64,000 bases of DNA. It comes from QANA01 sp963665505. Lineage in GTDB: Bacteria; Bacillota; Clostridia; Christensenellales; Christensenellaceae. The notes below the pieces were generated by a model. The model did not search any database and was not told where the DNA came from. It worked only from the letters and a program-made list of their open reading frames with translations. The stretch is from NCBI GenBank assembly GCA_963665505.1, contig OY762275.1, positions 1,612,001-1,676,000 of the forward strand, given 5' to 3'. The stretch's first letter is position 1; every line of letters begins with the position of its first letter. This document shows, one piece after another, positions 52,864 to 62,808 of this stretch. A program made the translations under genes and the position numbers.

Positions 52864-54099
52864 TCATATTCTCTTAGGGACAACGGTCCCTTTCACCATT
52901 TGTTCTTCATCGAAGATACTATACAAAAGTTGTTCTATCTCTTCCATTTTGACATCGCCGATATTCTGCAGTACCTCTTCCTCCTCGATCGGCCGGCCAA
53001 GCAGCAGCGCGTTCCGTCCGAGAAAAGTCATTTTTGCGGAGGTGCTTTCCTGCCCCAGGATATAACTTGCGGAAAGCTGCACTTTCGCGTTGCGCAACTC
53101 TTCTTTGCTGATGCCGTCCTGCTTCATACGGCGCACCTCTTTCAATATGGCTTCGGATACCTGCTCCACATTTTGGGGCGATGTCCCCGCATAGATGATC
53201 AGCATACCGCCCTGGCAATAGATCGACGGATAGGAATAGACGGAATACGCTGCCCCCATTTCTTCCCGGATATGCTGGAAAAGCCGCGAACTCATGCTTC
53301 CGCCAAGTATCTTGGAAACGATGGAGAAAGCATACCGCCCCTTTTCCGTCATGCCGGGCCCCGGGAACCCGAACCCTATATGCGCCTGTTCAATATCCTT
53401 TTGCAGCCGAAATGTCGCGGGCTGCGGGATCCAGGCCGAGTCTTTCACATATCTGTGTTCTCGGCCGCAAGAAGGGATCGCGCGCAGGCTTTCTTCCAGC
53501 GTCTGCAACAGCTTCCCCTCGTCAAAATTCCCGGCCGCAGCCACCACGATATTTTCCGCGCAGTATTTTTTGTTTCTGTACGCGACTAGATCTTCCCGTT
53601 TAAAGCCCCGGACGTTCCCTACCAGCCCAAGGATAGAGCGGGAAAGCTCCGTCCCTTTGAAAAACTTTTGCGCCAGTTTTTCGATCAGCAGATCGTCCGG
53701 CGTATCCAATGACATCGCGATCTCTTCCAAAATGACGCCCCGCTCTTTTTCTATCTCGCTTTCCGGGAAAATGGAATTGCAAAACATATCCGCCAGGATA
53801 CGCACGCCTTCCATGAGCTTCTCCTTGATCGCACATACATAATAACAGGTTATCTCCTTAGAAGTATACGCGTTTGTTTGTGCCCCGATATCGTCAAATT
53901 CTTCCGCAATTTGTTTATAGGAACGTTTTTCCGTCCCTTTAAAAAACATGTGCTCCAAAAAGTGAGATAATCCGTTCTCCCCATCGGTTTCTGTGGAGGA
54001 ACCCGCCTTTACCCATATGCCCACGGCGGCAGAACGCATAGAAGACAATGATTCGCCAAAAAAATGGATTCCGTTGGATATTGTCTTTTTACTAAACAT
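52864..54099 (-). CDS. M16-family zinc metallopeptidase (YmxG/PepR type)
   Basis: A 411-residue processing-peptidase-like protein. The inverted zinc motif H-x-x-E-H is seen in HFLEHMFFKGT (about residue 45) with the downstream Glu in ERGVILEEIAM. The second half (GFPGP onward) is the inactive M16 repeat with RLFQHIREEMGAAYSVYS. Its substrate is unknown. I take the ATG at 54099, preceded by AAGGG; the frame extends to 54162. It follows pnp, the usual order. Confidence 0.93.
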   Translation of the reverse strand: MFSKKTISNGIHFFGESLSSMRSAAVGIWVKAGSSTETDGENGLSHFLEHMFFKGTEKRSYKQIAEEFDDIGAQTNAYTSKEITCYYVCAIKEKLMEGVRILADMFCNSIFPESEIEKERGVILEEIAMSLDTPDDLLIEKLAQKFFKGTELSRSILGLVGNVRGFKREDLVAYRNKKYCAENIVVAAAGNFDEGKLLQTLEESLRAIPSCGREHRYVKDSAWIPQPATFRLQKDIEQAHIGFGFPGPGMTEKGRYAFSIVSKILGGSMSSRLFQHIREEMGAAYSVYSYPSIYCQGGMLIIYAGTSPQNVEQVSEAILKEVRRMKQDGISKEELRNAKVQLSASYILGQESTSAKMTFLGRNALLLGRPIEEEEVLQNIGDVKMEEIEQLLYSIFDEEQMVKGTVVPKRI

Positions 54100-54185
54100 A
54101 TACGCTGCCCTTTCGCTGTTTTCTTTTTTAGTTTTTCTTATTCGCAGAAAATAATACCGCATGTCCCCGCAAAATATCCTACAAG

Positions 54186-54212
54186 AAAAAGGCGGTATAC
54201 TGCCGCCTTTTT
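54186..54212 (-). terminator. Rho-independent terminator after pnp
   Basis: A 10-bp stem (54203-54212 with 54186-54195, loop of seven) with T-runs, between the pnp stop and the M16 gene. Confidence 0.85.
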
Positions 54213-54224
54213 CTTACTGATAGG

Positions 54225-56342
54225 CTATGCATTCATTTTCGCATTGAACGCATCGAGGTCTTCCTGCGTAACGCCCCGGTGAATCAGATTGACCCGGTTC
54301 TGCTTGTCAATCTCGAGCACTTTCACAAGTATCTCTTCCCCCACATTGACAACATCTTCCACTTTTTCCACCCGATTTTTCGCAAGTTTGGAAATATGTA
54401 CGAGACCGTCTTTTCCCGGCGCTATTTCTACAAATGCGCCGATCGGGATGATGCGGGTTACCTTCCCCAGGTATACGTCCCCTGCCCGTATCTCCCTCAC
54501 GATACTCATGATCTTGCGCTTCGCGTTGGCCGCCGCATCCGCATCGGGCGTCGAAATAAATACGCGTCCGTCGTCTTCAATATCGATCTTCACGCCCGTC
54601 TCGTCAATGATCTTGTTGATTGTCTTGCCGCCCGAACCAATCACTTCCCGGATCTTATCCGGGTCGATTGTAAACTGGATGATCTTGGGCGCATAAGGCG
54701 AGAGCTCCGCGCGCGGCTGGCTCAGCGCTTCGTTCATCTTGCCGAGAATATGCAGTCTCCCGCGCAGCGCATGTGCCAATGCGTTCTGCAAGATATCCTT
54801 ATCGATCCCCTTGATTTTGATATCCATCTGGATCGCGGTAATCCCTTTATCGGTTCCGGCCACTTTGAAGTCCATATCGCCCAGGAAGTCTTCAAGTCCC
54901 TGTATGTCTGTCAGCACCACCACTTTGCCCTCATGCTTCATAAGACCCATCGCGACGCCGGCAACGGGCGCTTTGAGCGGCACACCCGCATCCATCAGCG
55001 CAAGCGAGCTTGCACAGACACTTGCCTGCGACGTGGAACCGTTGGAGCTAAGCACTTCCGAAACGGAACGGATCGCATAGGGGAATTCTTCTTCGGAAGG
55101 AAGCATCGGCAACAAGGCACGTTCCGCAAGGGCGCCGTGGCCGATCTCGCGCCTGTTGGGGCTGCGCATCGGTTTTGTATCCCCCGTGGAGAAAGGCGGC
55201 ATGTTATATTGGTGCATATATCTCTTGAAGGTCTCGTCTGAAATGCCATCCAGCGTTTGTCCTTCCGCGATAGGGCCCAATGTGACAAGGTTCATCACCT
55301 GCGTCAGCCCTCTTGTGAATACGGCGCTGCCATGCGTACGCGCAAGCACGCCTGTTTCACACCAGATCGGCCGGACATCTTCATAGCCTCTGCCATCGGG
55401 GCGTACGCCCTGGTTGACGATCTTATCCCGTATGATCTCCTTCATAACGGCATACAGGCTGTTTTCCACATCCACCTTGCTGTTCGGATACTCTTCCGCA
55501 AAGAATTCGACCGCCTCTTTTTTCACGAGTTTTTCGCGGTCTTGCCGTTCTACTCTATCGAAGGTATCCATCGCCCATTGCATCCGGGCATAAAACTTTT
55601 CGCGGATCTGCGCGTCCAGGTTTTCAGGGACCTTATAGTACGTCAACTCCAGAGCGGGCTTCCCGATCTCTTCTTTTATCTCCAGTATGAAATCACATAT
55701 TTTTTTGATCTCTTCATGGGCGAACAGGATCGCGCCCAGCATTTCATCTTCCGTTATTTCATTCGCACCCGCTTCCACCATCATTACGGCGTCTTTTGTG
55801 CCCGAAACGGTCAGGTGTAATCTGCTCTTCGCCCGCTGTTCCAAATTTGGGTTGATGACATATTCTCCATCGACATACCCCACGACGACAGATCCCGTCG
55901 GCCCCGCAAAGGGCAGCCCGGAAATGGAAAGCGCGATGGACGAGCCAAGCATCGCAAGGATCTCGGGCGGGTTATCCTGGTCGACGGAAAGCACCGTCGC
56001 AACTACCTGCACGTCATTAAAAAATCCTTTGGGAAACAATGGACGGAGCGGCCGGTCTATCAATCTGCAAGCCAATGTCCCCTTTTCAGTAGGACGTCCT
56101 TCTCTCTTGATAAAACCGCCGGGTATCTTGCCCACCGAATACATTTTCTCCTGGAACTCGATGCTGAGAGGGAAAAAGTCAACCCCTTCCCTCGGGTCTT
56201 CCGAACACGTAGCCGTTACCAAAACGGCGGTATCCCCACACCGCACAAGACAGGACCCATTCGCCTGGGCGCAATATTTGCCTGATTCCACCGTTACTGT
56301 CTGACCGCCAATTTCCACCTGATAAACGTGATTCTGCTGCAT
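54225..56342 (-). CDS. pnp: Polyribonucleotide nucleotidyltransferase (PNPase)
   Basis: PNPase degrades RNA phosphorolytically from the 3' end. The 705-residue protein has two RNase PH domains (the second with FSTGDTKPMRSPNRREIGHGALAERAL), a KH domain (VIGSGGKTINKIIDETG) and an S1 domain (GDVYLGKVTRIIPIGAFVE). Start ATG at 56342; the GGAGGT lies 12 bases upstream, which is long. A GCAGG/CCTGC hairpin lies just before that site, so translation may be structure-controlled. Confidence 0.98.
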   Translation of the reverse strand: MQQNHVYQVEIGGQTVTVESGKYCAQANGSCLVRCGDTAVLVTATCSEDPREGVDFFPLSIEFQEKMYSVGKIPGGFIKREGRPTEKGTLACRLIDRPLRPLFPKGFFNDVQVVATVLSVDQDNPPEILAMLGSSIALSISGLPFAGPTGSVVVGYVDGEYVINPNLEQRAKSRLHLTVSGTKDAVMMVEAGANEITEDEMLGAILFAHEEIKKICDFILEIKEEIGKPALELTYYKVPENLDAQIREKFYARMQWAMDTFDRVERQDREKLVKKEAVEFFAEEYPNSKVDVENSLYAVMKEIIRDKIVNQGVRPDGRGYEDVRPIWCETGVLARTHGSAVFTRGLTQVMNLVTLGPIAEGQTLDGISDETFKRYMHQYNMPPFSTGDTKPMRSPNRREIGHGALAERALLPMLPSEEEFPYAIRSVSEVLSSNGSTSQASVCASSLALMDAGVPLKAPVAGVAMGLMKHEGKVVVLTDIQGLEDFLGDMDFKVAGTDKGITAIQMDIKIKGIDKDILQNALAHALRGRLHILGKMNEALSQPRAELSPYAPKIIQFTIDPDKIREVIGSGGKTINKIIDETGVKIDIEDDGRVFISTPDADAAANAKRKIMSIVREIRAGDVYLGKVTRIIPIGAFVEIAPGKDGLVHISKLAKNRVEKVEDVVNVGEEILVKVLEIDKQNRVNLIHRGVTQEDLDAFNAKMNA

Positions 56343-56453
56343 TGCTTTTAACTACCTCCTGCAGGCGCACCTGCTCTTTCCTCATATATCAATTTATTTT
56401 TTAAAAACCATGTCACAAACAGGGCAAGACAACATCCCTTGATAATATAAAAA

Positions 56454-56479
56454 TGTAGAGCGGGACTGCCCGCTCCACA
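56454..56479 (-). terminator. Rho-independent terminator after rpsO
   Basis: A 7-bp GC-rich stem with a 4-base loop, extended by TGT/ACA, followed on the minus strand by five T. It separates rpsO from pnp. Confidence 0.85.
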
Positions 56480-56506
56480 TAATCATCCAATATAAAGCGC
56501 CACTAC

Positions 56507-56770
56507 CTATCTCCTCAGGTTGAGTTTCGATATTAGAGTACGGTATCTTTCAACATCTTTTTCTCTCAAATATCCCAGCAGACTTCTTCTCGCACCGACC
56601 ATTTTCAAAAGGCCGCGCCGGGAATGATGATCTTTCTGATGTGTTTTCAAATGTTCGTTCAACTGCTCTATCCGTGCGGTGAGCAACGCGACCTGCACTT
56701 CCGGCGAACCGGTGTCCCCCTCATGGACCGCGTATTGCGCAATGATTTCCGCCTTATTGATTTGTCCCAT
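56507..56770 (-). CDS. rpsO: 30S ribosomal protein S15
   Basis: An 87-residue S15 of standard sequence: HEGDTGSPEVQVALLTARIEQL, HLKTHQKDHHSRRGLLKMV and RRSLLGYL. S15 binds the 16S rRNA central domain and often represses its own translation. Own promoter and an 80-base leader. Confidence 0.98.
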   Translation of the reverse strand: MGQINKAEIIAQYAVHEGDTGSPEVQVALLTARIEQLNEHLKTHQKDHHSRRGLLKMVGARRSLLGYLREKDVERYRTLISKLNLRR

Positions 56771-56851
56771 ATGTTTACTACCTCTCTTGCTTAAAATCGC
56801 CGTCTACCACGTATTGCGTCGGGTATTCGCAAAACCGAGTACACGGTTAAC
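56771..56851 (-). promoter_or_regulatory. Candidate structured leader of rpsO mRNA
   Basis: Just after the transcription start the RNA has an AACCG/CGGTT hairpin followed by four T, then a long leader to the ribosome binding site. S15 leaders with autoregulation are known in several bacteria; type assignment needs a covariance search. Confidence 0.45.
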
Positions 56852-56857
56852 AAGGGA

Positions 56858-56886
56858 ATTATATCATATATATTACCCGATGTAAA
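56858..56886 (-). promoter_or_regulatory. Sigma-A promoter for rpsO
   Basis: TTTACA (56881-56886, minus strand) and consensus TATAAT (56858-56863), 17-base spacer. Confidence 0.82.
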
Positions 56887-56893
56887 GCATGGA

Positions 56894-57820
56894 TTATGCA
56901 GGAAAACAGCCTTTTTTGCCAAAATATCCAGTCGCATAGGCCTTGTCTTTTTCCAGTTGCCTTCGCAAGGCGGCGGCATCACAAAACTGCTTTTCCTCGC
57001 GCATACGGTGCAAAACCCGGATGCGCAGCATTTTACCATAGATATCGCCGCAGAATCCCAGGATATGTGTTTCGACGGTCACTTTGCGCGTACTGCTGAC
57101 GGTAGGACGGATGCCGATATTTGTAATGGACGGATAAAAAGCTCCCCGGTATTCTGCCTGCGTCAGATAAACGCCCCGCTGCGGCAGAAGTTTCTTCTCC
57201 GGAACCGCGATATTGGCTGTCGGGAACCCGATCGTCCGCCCAAAACACGCGCCTTTTTGCACAAGACCTTCCATGGAATACGGTCTCCCCAGCAATTCCT
57301 TTGCCAACAGCACATCACCCGCCCGCAGCGCTTCCCGTATCCTGCTGCTGCTGATGGGTTGGCCATAAAGCGTTACTGCATCCACTACCCGGATGCGCAC
57401 ATCGTACCCGGCCGCATGTTCCTGTAAAAATTCCGGCGTGCCGCTTGCCCCTGCGCCAAAGCGGAAATTATACCCCACAATGATCATCCCGGCCCGTAAT
57501 TTCTGCAGGAGATATTGCAAAAATGCCTCTTTGGAAATCTCCGCGAAGCATTTATCAAATTCTACGATATGCAAATAGTCTATCCCCGTTTCCGCAAAAG
57601 CCCGGATTTTTTCTTCTTTCGTAAAAAGCGCCTGTTTTTCCTCTCCGAAAAATGCGGAGGGCAAACCATAAAACGTGAATACCATAGAACCGCCGCCTAT
57701 ACGGGCGGCTTCCTGTTTCAATACCTCCAAGACACGCTGATGAGCTTTATGCAACCCGTCAAACGTACCGATCGCAATCGCGTTCTTCCGCTGGAAGTCA
57801 CACGCCTGGACAATTCGCAT
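56894..57820 (-). CDS. ribF: Bifunctional riboflavin kinase/FAD synthetase
   Basis: RibF makes FMN and FAD from riboflavin. The 308-residue protein has the N-terminal adenylyltransferase (GTFDGLHKAHQRVL, where the usual G-H is A-H, and SSSRIREALRAGD) and the C-terminal riboflavin kinase (GRTIGFPTANI). It follows truB by 15 bases. Confidence 0.95.
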   Translation of the reverse strand: MRIVQACDFQRKNAIAIGTFDGLHKAHQRVLEVLKQEAARIGGGSMVFTFYGLPSAFFGEEKQALFTKEEKIRAFAETGIDYLHIVEFDKCFAEISKEAFLQYLLQKLRAGMIIVGYNFRFGAGASGTPEFLQEHAAGYDVRIRVVDAVTLYGQPISSSRIREALRAGDVLLAKELLGRPYSMEGLVQKGACFGRTIGFPTANIAVPEKKLLPQRGVYLTQAEYRGAFYPSITNIGIRPTVSSTRKVTVETHILGFCGDIYGKMLRIRVLHRMREEKQFCDAAALRRQLEKDKAYATGYFGKKGCFPA

Positions 57821-57835
57821 CTTTTACCCCTATCG

Positions 57836-58699
57836 TCAATACAATGGTATCTTCAGCCGCAAGACTTCTGCCTCGCGGCAACCTATGCCATAGAATTTCG
57901 CCCCGCAGTACAGACGGAACAAGGCATCCGGCGGATTCACCGGTATCGCCTGCCCGTTTTGCAGAGCAAACGCACACGTTTCTTCCAGGCGCACTTCCGG
58001 CAAATCCAGTACCGCCGATTCGGCGGAAAGCACAAAAGAATAATCCTTTGCTTCTACCTTTTGCACCACTTCATCCAACGTATAGGCATCCTGCACATGG
58101 TAGATCCCCGACTGTACGCGCATCAAAAAAGCGGTGTAGGCTAATTCTCCTAAAGATGCGGCGATATCGGTGATCAGTGTGCGTACATAGGTTCCTTTGG
58201 AGCACCGTATCCGTATAAAAAACCGATCGGGCCCCATCAGGCGCAGCAGATCGATCGATTCTACGAATATATGCCGCGGTTCCTTTTTTACGGATATGCC
58301 CTTGCGGGCCCATTCATACGATTTACGGCCGCTCAACTTGACGGCCGAATAGTCCGGCGGGATCTGCGATATATCCCCCAAAAAAGAAGAACATGCCCGC
58401 AGAAACGTTTGCGCATCGACCGGAGAGGGCCGTTTTCTTTCCTGCAGCATGCCATAGCTGTCCAGCGTGTCGGTACAGGCACCCAAGCGCATTTCCGCAA
58501 GATAGGTTTTGTCATGCCCCATGATATGCTCGGAAAGGCGGCAGGCTCTGCCTAAAAGTACGACCAAGACGCCGGCAGCGCCCATATCCAGTGTCCCCGC
58601 ATGCCCGACCCGGCGTTCTCCCAACATTTTTTTCAAAAATTGTACGACACCGCTGGAAGACATCCCCGCAGGTTTCAATACGTTGATGATCCCGTTCAT
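57836..58699 (-). CDS. truB: tRNA pseudouridine-55 synthase
   Basis: TruB makes pseudouridine 55 in the T-loop. The 287-residue protein starts GIINVLKPAGMSSSGVV and has the catalytic Asp in VGHAGTLDMGAAGVL, where the usual DP-A-TG is DMGAAG. KTYLAEMRLG, TDTLD, YSAVKLSGRKSYEWAR and the TYVRTLITDI motif support the call. It starts one base after nrnA. Confidence 0.95.
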   Translation of the reverse strand: MNGIINVLKPAGMSSSGVVQFLKKMLGERRVGHAGTLDMGAAGVLVVLLGRACRLSEHIMGHDKTYLAEMRLGACTDTLDSYGMLQERKRPSPVDAQTFLRACSSFLGDISQIPPDYSAVKLSGRKSYEWARKGISVKKEPRHIFVESIDLLRLMGPDRFFIRIRCSKGTYVRTLITDIAASLGELAYTAFLMRVQSGIYHVQDAYTLDEVVQKVEAKDYSFVLSAESAVLDLPEVRLEETCAFALQNGQAIPVNPPDALFRLYCGAKFYGIGCREAEVLRLKIPLY

Positions 58700-58700
58700 A

Positions 58701-59651
58701 TCAGATCTGCCTGCCGACAGCGGCGAGTATCTCCCGCGTAGCGGAGGCGAGATCCCCCTCTACGGTGCATCCGGCAGCAAACGTATGGCCGCCGCCGCCA
58801 AACTCGGCGGCTGCCGCCGATACATCGGCGTATTTTTTGCTACGCAGGCTCACTTTATATTTTATGGGGCTGACTTCGCGCAAAAACACCGCGATCTCCA
58901 CCCCCGATATCTCCCTTGCATAGTTGACAAGCTCATCCGTATCCTCGGGCTTGGCCCCCAACTCGTCATAGTCGGCCATCAGTATATAGGTCAGCGATAT
59001 CCTTCCCTGTTTGTACAGAGTCATCCGGTCTATCGCCCGGCCGATCAGCCGGGTGGAACCAATGGAACGCTCTTTATAAACCTTTTCGATCAGCATGGGG
59101 ATATCGGCGCCCGCCTTCCGCAGATGGGCCGCCGCCAAAAGTATGCTTTCATCGGTATTGGAATAAGTGAAATTCCCCGTGTCCGTACAGATAGCGGTAT
59201 ACAGCAAGTTCGCGATCGGGGGATCGACGCCTACTCCCAGCGCCTCCAGCAATGCCAGCACGATCTGTCCGGTCGCTCCATACCCGAGTATCAGGTTTTC
59301 CTTGCCAAACCCCGTATTCGTCATATGATGGTCGATCACGATCGTATTGGGATGCCCCTCGAAAAAATCCTGAAACCTGCCCAGCCGGGAAGGGCTGGAT
59401 ACATCGACCGCGATCATGCAGCCATACGTCTGACCGGAAAAAGCCTCAAACGTCGATATAGGCGCATATTTTTCAAGGAATTGCAGTTTGTCCGGCAAAA
59501 CGCCGTCCACAAAAAAGACGGCGCTTTTGCCCATTTTTTGTAACGCAAGCAAAAGCGCAAGTCCACTGCCTATAGTATCTCCGTCCGGACTCACATGGCC
59601 TATAATGACAAAATCCTGTTCACGGCGTATTTTTCCCGCTATATTTTGCAT
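58701..59651 (-). CDS. nrnA: DHH-family nanoRNase/pAp phosphatase NrnA
   Basis: A 316-residue DHH-DHHA1 phosphoesterase that degrades very short RNAs and pAp, or c-di-AMP derived pApA. Motifs: GHVSPDGDTIGSGLAL, AVDVSS, VIDHHMTNTGF and the C-terminal EFGGGGHTFAAG. Its first 32 bases overlap the end of rbfA. It belongs to the nusA-infB-rbfA-nrnA-truB-ribF operon. Confidence 0.95.
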   Translation of the reverse strand: MQNIAGKIRREQDFVIIGHVSPDGDTIGSGLALLLALQKMGKSAVFFVDGVLPDKLQFLEKYAPISTFEAFSGQTYGCMIAVDVSSPSRLGRFQDFFEGHPNTIVIDHHMTNTGFGKENLILGYGATGQIVLALLEALGVGVDPPIANLLYTAICTDTGNFTYSNTDESILLAAAHLRKAGADIPMLIEKVYKERSIGSTRLIGRAIDRMTLYKQGRISLTYILMADYDELGAKPEDTDELVNYAREISGVEIAVFLREVSPIKYKVSLRSKKYADVSAAAAEFGGGGHTFAAGCTVEGDLASATREILAAVGRQI

Positions 59652-60006
59652 TTTCCCTGTCCTTCGCAGTCACTTCATCTATCAGTCTGGACATTTCTAT
59701 GCCGTATGCGATAGATGTATCCCGTATAAATTCGAGATTGGGGATCCTGAACAACTTGATCCGCTCGTTCAACATGGAACGTATAAACCCTTCCGCACTT
59801 TTCAGCGCTTCCATGGTGGATTCCACATGCGCCGGCGTATCGTAGATGCTGATGTATACTTTCGCATATTTCAGGTCTTCCGTAACCCGGACTTCCATAA
59901 CGCTGGCCATTTTGCTGAAACGCGGATCTTTGATCTGCGTCAGAAATATTTCTCCCAGATCTTTCTTTATTTCGCTTTCTATTTTAGCGGTCCTGCGTTT
60001 GCTCAT
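59620..60006 (-). CDS. rbfA: Ribosome-binding factor A
   Basis: A 128-residue 30S maturation factor with a KH-like fold: RRTAKIESEIKKDLGEIFL at the start, DPRFSKMASVMEVRVTEDLKYAKVYIS and IRSMLNERIKLFRIPNLEF. The gene is 21 bases after infB and overlaps nrnA by 32 bases, longer than usual. Confidence 0.96.
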   Translation of the reverse strand: MSKRRTAKIESEIKKDLGEIFLTQIKDPRFSKMASVMEVRVTEDLKYAKVYISIYDTPAHVESTMEALKSAEGFIRSMLNERIKLFRIPNLEFIRDTSIAYGIEMSRLIDEVTAKDRENAKYSGKNTP

Positions 60007-60027
60007 GCTGTTTCTCTCCGATGTAAA

Positions 60028-62805
60028 TTATTTTTTTACCTCTACAATCTCAAACGCTTCTATTACGTCTCCCTCTTTCAGGTCGTTGAAATTTTCGATG
60101 CTGAGGCCGCATTCATACCCTGTGGCGACTTCTCGCACATCGTCTTTAAAACGCTTCAAAGAAGAAAGCGTTCCCTCATGTACGACGATATTGTCCCGCA
60201 AAAGACGTATCTGGGCCCCCCTGGATATCTTGCCATCCTGCACATAGCAGCCTGCGATCACACCTACGGAAGATATCTTGAAAATCTGGCGGACTTCGGC
60301 ATGCCCTATCACATTTTCCACAAATTCCGGCTTCAGCATACCGTGAATCGCTTTGGTCACATCGTCTATCGCATTGTAAATAATACGGTATAGGCGGATA
60401 TCCACATTTTCTTTTTCCGCAGCGGCTGCCGCTGCGGCATCGGGACGCACATTAAACCCGATGATGATCGCATCGCTTACGGAGGCAAGCATGACATCCG
60501 ATTCATTGATCGCGCCCACGCCCCCATGTACGATGGATACGCGGACTTCCTCATTGGAAATCTTTTCAAGCGACTGGCTGACAGCTTCGACAGAACCCCG
60601 CACGTCTGCCTTGACGATGATATTTAGGCTCTTGACCTGTCCTTCCGCAATACGGGTATACAGATCATCCAGAGATACGCGCGAGAATTTTTTGAGCTGT
60701 TCCTCCTTCATGCGGTCTTTTCTTTCTTCCACGACCCGTTTGGAAAGTTTGTTTTCCTCTACGGCATAGATAGTATCGCCCGCCGCAGGCACATCTGAAA
60801 AACCGATAACTTCCACCGGCATGGACGGCCCGGCTTCTTCCACGGAATTCCCCGTGTCATCAAACATCGCCCGCACGCGGCCATATGACATGCCCGCCAC
60901 AACCATATCGTGCAGCTTGAGCGTACCATTTTGTACCAGAACGGTCGCAACAGGGCCTCTGCCTTTATCCAGGCTCGCCTCGACGATCGTCCCTTTGGCA
61001 AGCCGGTTGGGGTTCGCGCGCAGCTCACAGACATCCGCCAGCAACAGAATCATCTCCAAAAGAGAAGAAATCCCTTCGCCGGTAACGGCTGAAACGGGAA
61101 CCATGATCGTATCTCCGCCCCATTCTTCCGCTACAAGCCCGTCTTCCGTAAGCTGCTGTTTTACCCGCCCGATATCTGCACCCGGTTTATCTATCTTATT
61201 GATTGCAACCAATATGGGCACTTTCGCCAATTTGGCATGGTTGATCGCTTCTTTTGTCTGGGGCATTACCCCGTCATCCGCAGCCACAACCAGCACGGCG
61301 ATATCCGTTGACTGCGCCCCTCTTGCGCGCATGGCGGTAAAAGCTTCGTGACCGGGCGTATCCAAAAACGTGATTTGCCTTTGCCCGATAGTAACCGTAT
61401 AGGCGCCGATATGCTGCGTAATGCCGCCGGCTTCCCCCTCCTGTACTTTGGTCTTGCGGATAGCATCCAAAAGGGAGGTTTTACCATGATCGACATGTCC
61501 CATGACGGTAACGACCGGCGGACGGATGATCGTATCTTTTTCTTCGTCCTGCCTGTCTTCGGCTTGCAGCACAGCTTCGGCGGTCTGCTCTATTTTTTGT
61601 TCCAGATTCACACCAAACTCACCGGCAATCAAAGAAGCCGTATCGAAATCGATTTCCGAGTTAATCGTGCACATCGTACCCAACAGCATGAGCTTCTTCA
61701 GAATATCAGCGGCCGGCTTTCCGATCTTGCTGGCCAGCGTCTTGATAGAAACAACATCTCCCGTTATCACGGCGCTTTCTATCTTGGTGGATTCCAACAC
61801 AAACTGATCCCGCTGCTTTTCTTTTTTGCGGCCGCGGTGCGATCTTCTCTCCAATTCCTCATCGGCGAGAATCGCTCTTTCTTTGATAACGGCCCGGCGA
61901 CGTTTTGCAACGATCTCTTCCTGCGTCAATCTCTTCTTGGATTCATAGGTGGTATGGCGCCGCTTCCCTTGCGCAGGCGTATGCGATGTTGTCCGCTCCG
62001 ACGATTTTGCTTTAGAGGAAGAACGCTTTACATCCTGCGAGGCCTCGTCTTTGTCAAAAGTCCTATAGCGTTCTCTGCTGCCTGTGCCTCTGGAAACGCC
62101 TGCCTGTGATTGTGTCCGGGGCCGGCGTTCTTCCCTGCCCGGCCTGCTTTGCGTCTTTATCCGCTTCTGCTTTTCTTCTCTCTTCTTTTGCGCAAGCTCT
62201 TCATCTTTCGCGCTGCGCACAACCCTTATGCGGGGTTTAAAGGCAGACAGATCGGGGATATATACGTTTATATTCGCAGTACTGCCTGTCTTCGGGCTTT
62301 GCTTTTTGGCAGGACTTTTCTTCGGCTTCTTTACTTCCGTGATTTTCTCTTGTTCGGTCTCGATCGTATCTTCCGCTACGCTTTGTCTCTGTTTTGTGTT
62401 TATCATTTGTTCCATTTCAGAAGGAGTTTCCTGCAATTCGATTTTTTCTTGTGCCTGTGCGGCAGGCGCGTCTGTTTTGCGCTGCGCTTCCTTTTGCATA
62501 TCGGCCGCAACCGCTGTTGCCTCTGCTTGTTCCTTTTTCAGCGGTTGAGGCGCAGGTTGCGCGGCAGAATCCGATCGGGAAACATCTTGTCCGATATGCG
62601 CTACCGGCGCTTCCACCGCTTCTTTTTCGCCGGAAAGCGACGTATTGTCGCGGGCATCTATTCGCTCAAGCAGCCTGAATTCGAGTTGCTGTATCTCCTG
62701 CGTACGTTTTTTGATTTCCTCATTGGTCCGGGCGGCCTTTTCAAAAACATTGGCCGCATAGGTTTTGAGGTTTTTATTCAGTTCCAATATATTCAATTTG
62801 CTCAA
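60028..62805 (-). CDS. infB: Translation initiation factor IF-2
   Basis: IF-2 places initiator tRNA on the 30S subunit. The 925-residue protein has an IF2-N domain at the very start, a long charged, low-complexity region (about 60-330), the G domain (VMGHVDHGKTSLLDAI near 435, DTPGHEAF, INKIDKPGAD) and four C-terminal domains. The start is TTG at 62805, seven bases behind GGAGGT. It begins three bases after ylxQ. Confidence 0.98.
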   Translation of the reverse strand: MSKLNILELNKNLKTYAANVFEKAARTNEEIKKRTQEIQQLEFRLLERIDARDNTSLSGEKEAVEAPVAHIGQDVSRSDSAAQPAPQPLKKEQAEATAVAADMQKEAQRKTDAPAAQAQEKIELQETPSEMEQMINTKQRQSVAEDTIETEQEKITEVKKPKKSPAKKQSPKTGSTANINVYIPDLSAFKPRIRVVRSAKDEELAQKKREEKQKRIKTQSRPGREERRPRTQSQAGVSRGTGSRERYRTFDKDEASQDVKRSSSKAKSSERTTSHTPAQGKRRHTTYESKKRLTQEEIVAKRRRAVIKERAILADEELERRSHRGRKKEKQRDQFVLESTKIESAVITGDVVSIKTLASKIGKPAADILKKLMLLGTMCTINSEIDFDTASLIAGEFGVNLEQKIEQTAEAVLQAEDRQDEEKDTIIRPPVVTVMGHVDHGKTSLLDAIRKTKVQEGEAGGITQHIGAYTVTIGQRQITFLDTPGHEAFTAMRARGAQSTDIAVLVVAADDGVMPQTKEAINHAKLAKVPILVAINKIDKPGADIGRVKQQLTEDGLVAEEWGGDTIMVPVSAVTGEGISSLLEMILLLADVCELRANPNRLAKGTIVEASLDKGRGPVATVLVQNGTLKLHDMVVAGMSYGRVRAMFDDTGNSVEEAGPSMPVEVIGFSDVPAAGDTIYAVEENKLSKRVVEERKDRMKEEQLKKFSRVSLDDLYTRIAEGQVKSLNIIVKADVRGSVEAVSQSLEKISNEEVRVSIVHGGVGAINESDVMLASVSDAIIIGFNVRPDAAAAAAAEKENVDIRLYRIIYNAIDDVTKAIHGMLKPEFVENVIGHAEVRQIFKISSVGVIAGCYVQDGKISRGAQIRLLRDNIVVHEGTLSSLKRFKDDVREVATGYECGLSIENFNDLKEGDVIEAFEIVEVKK

Positions 62806-62808
62806 GCG

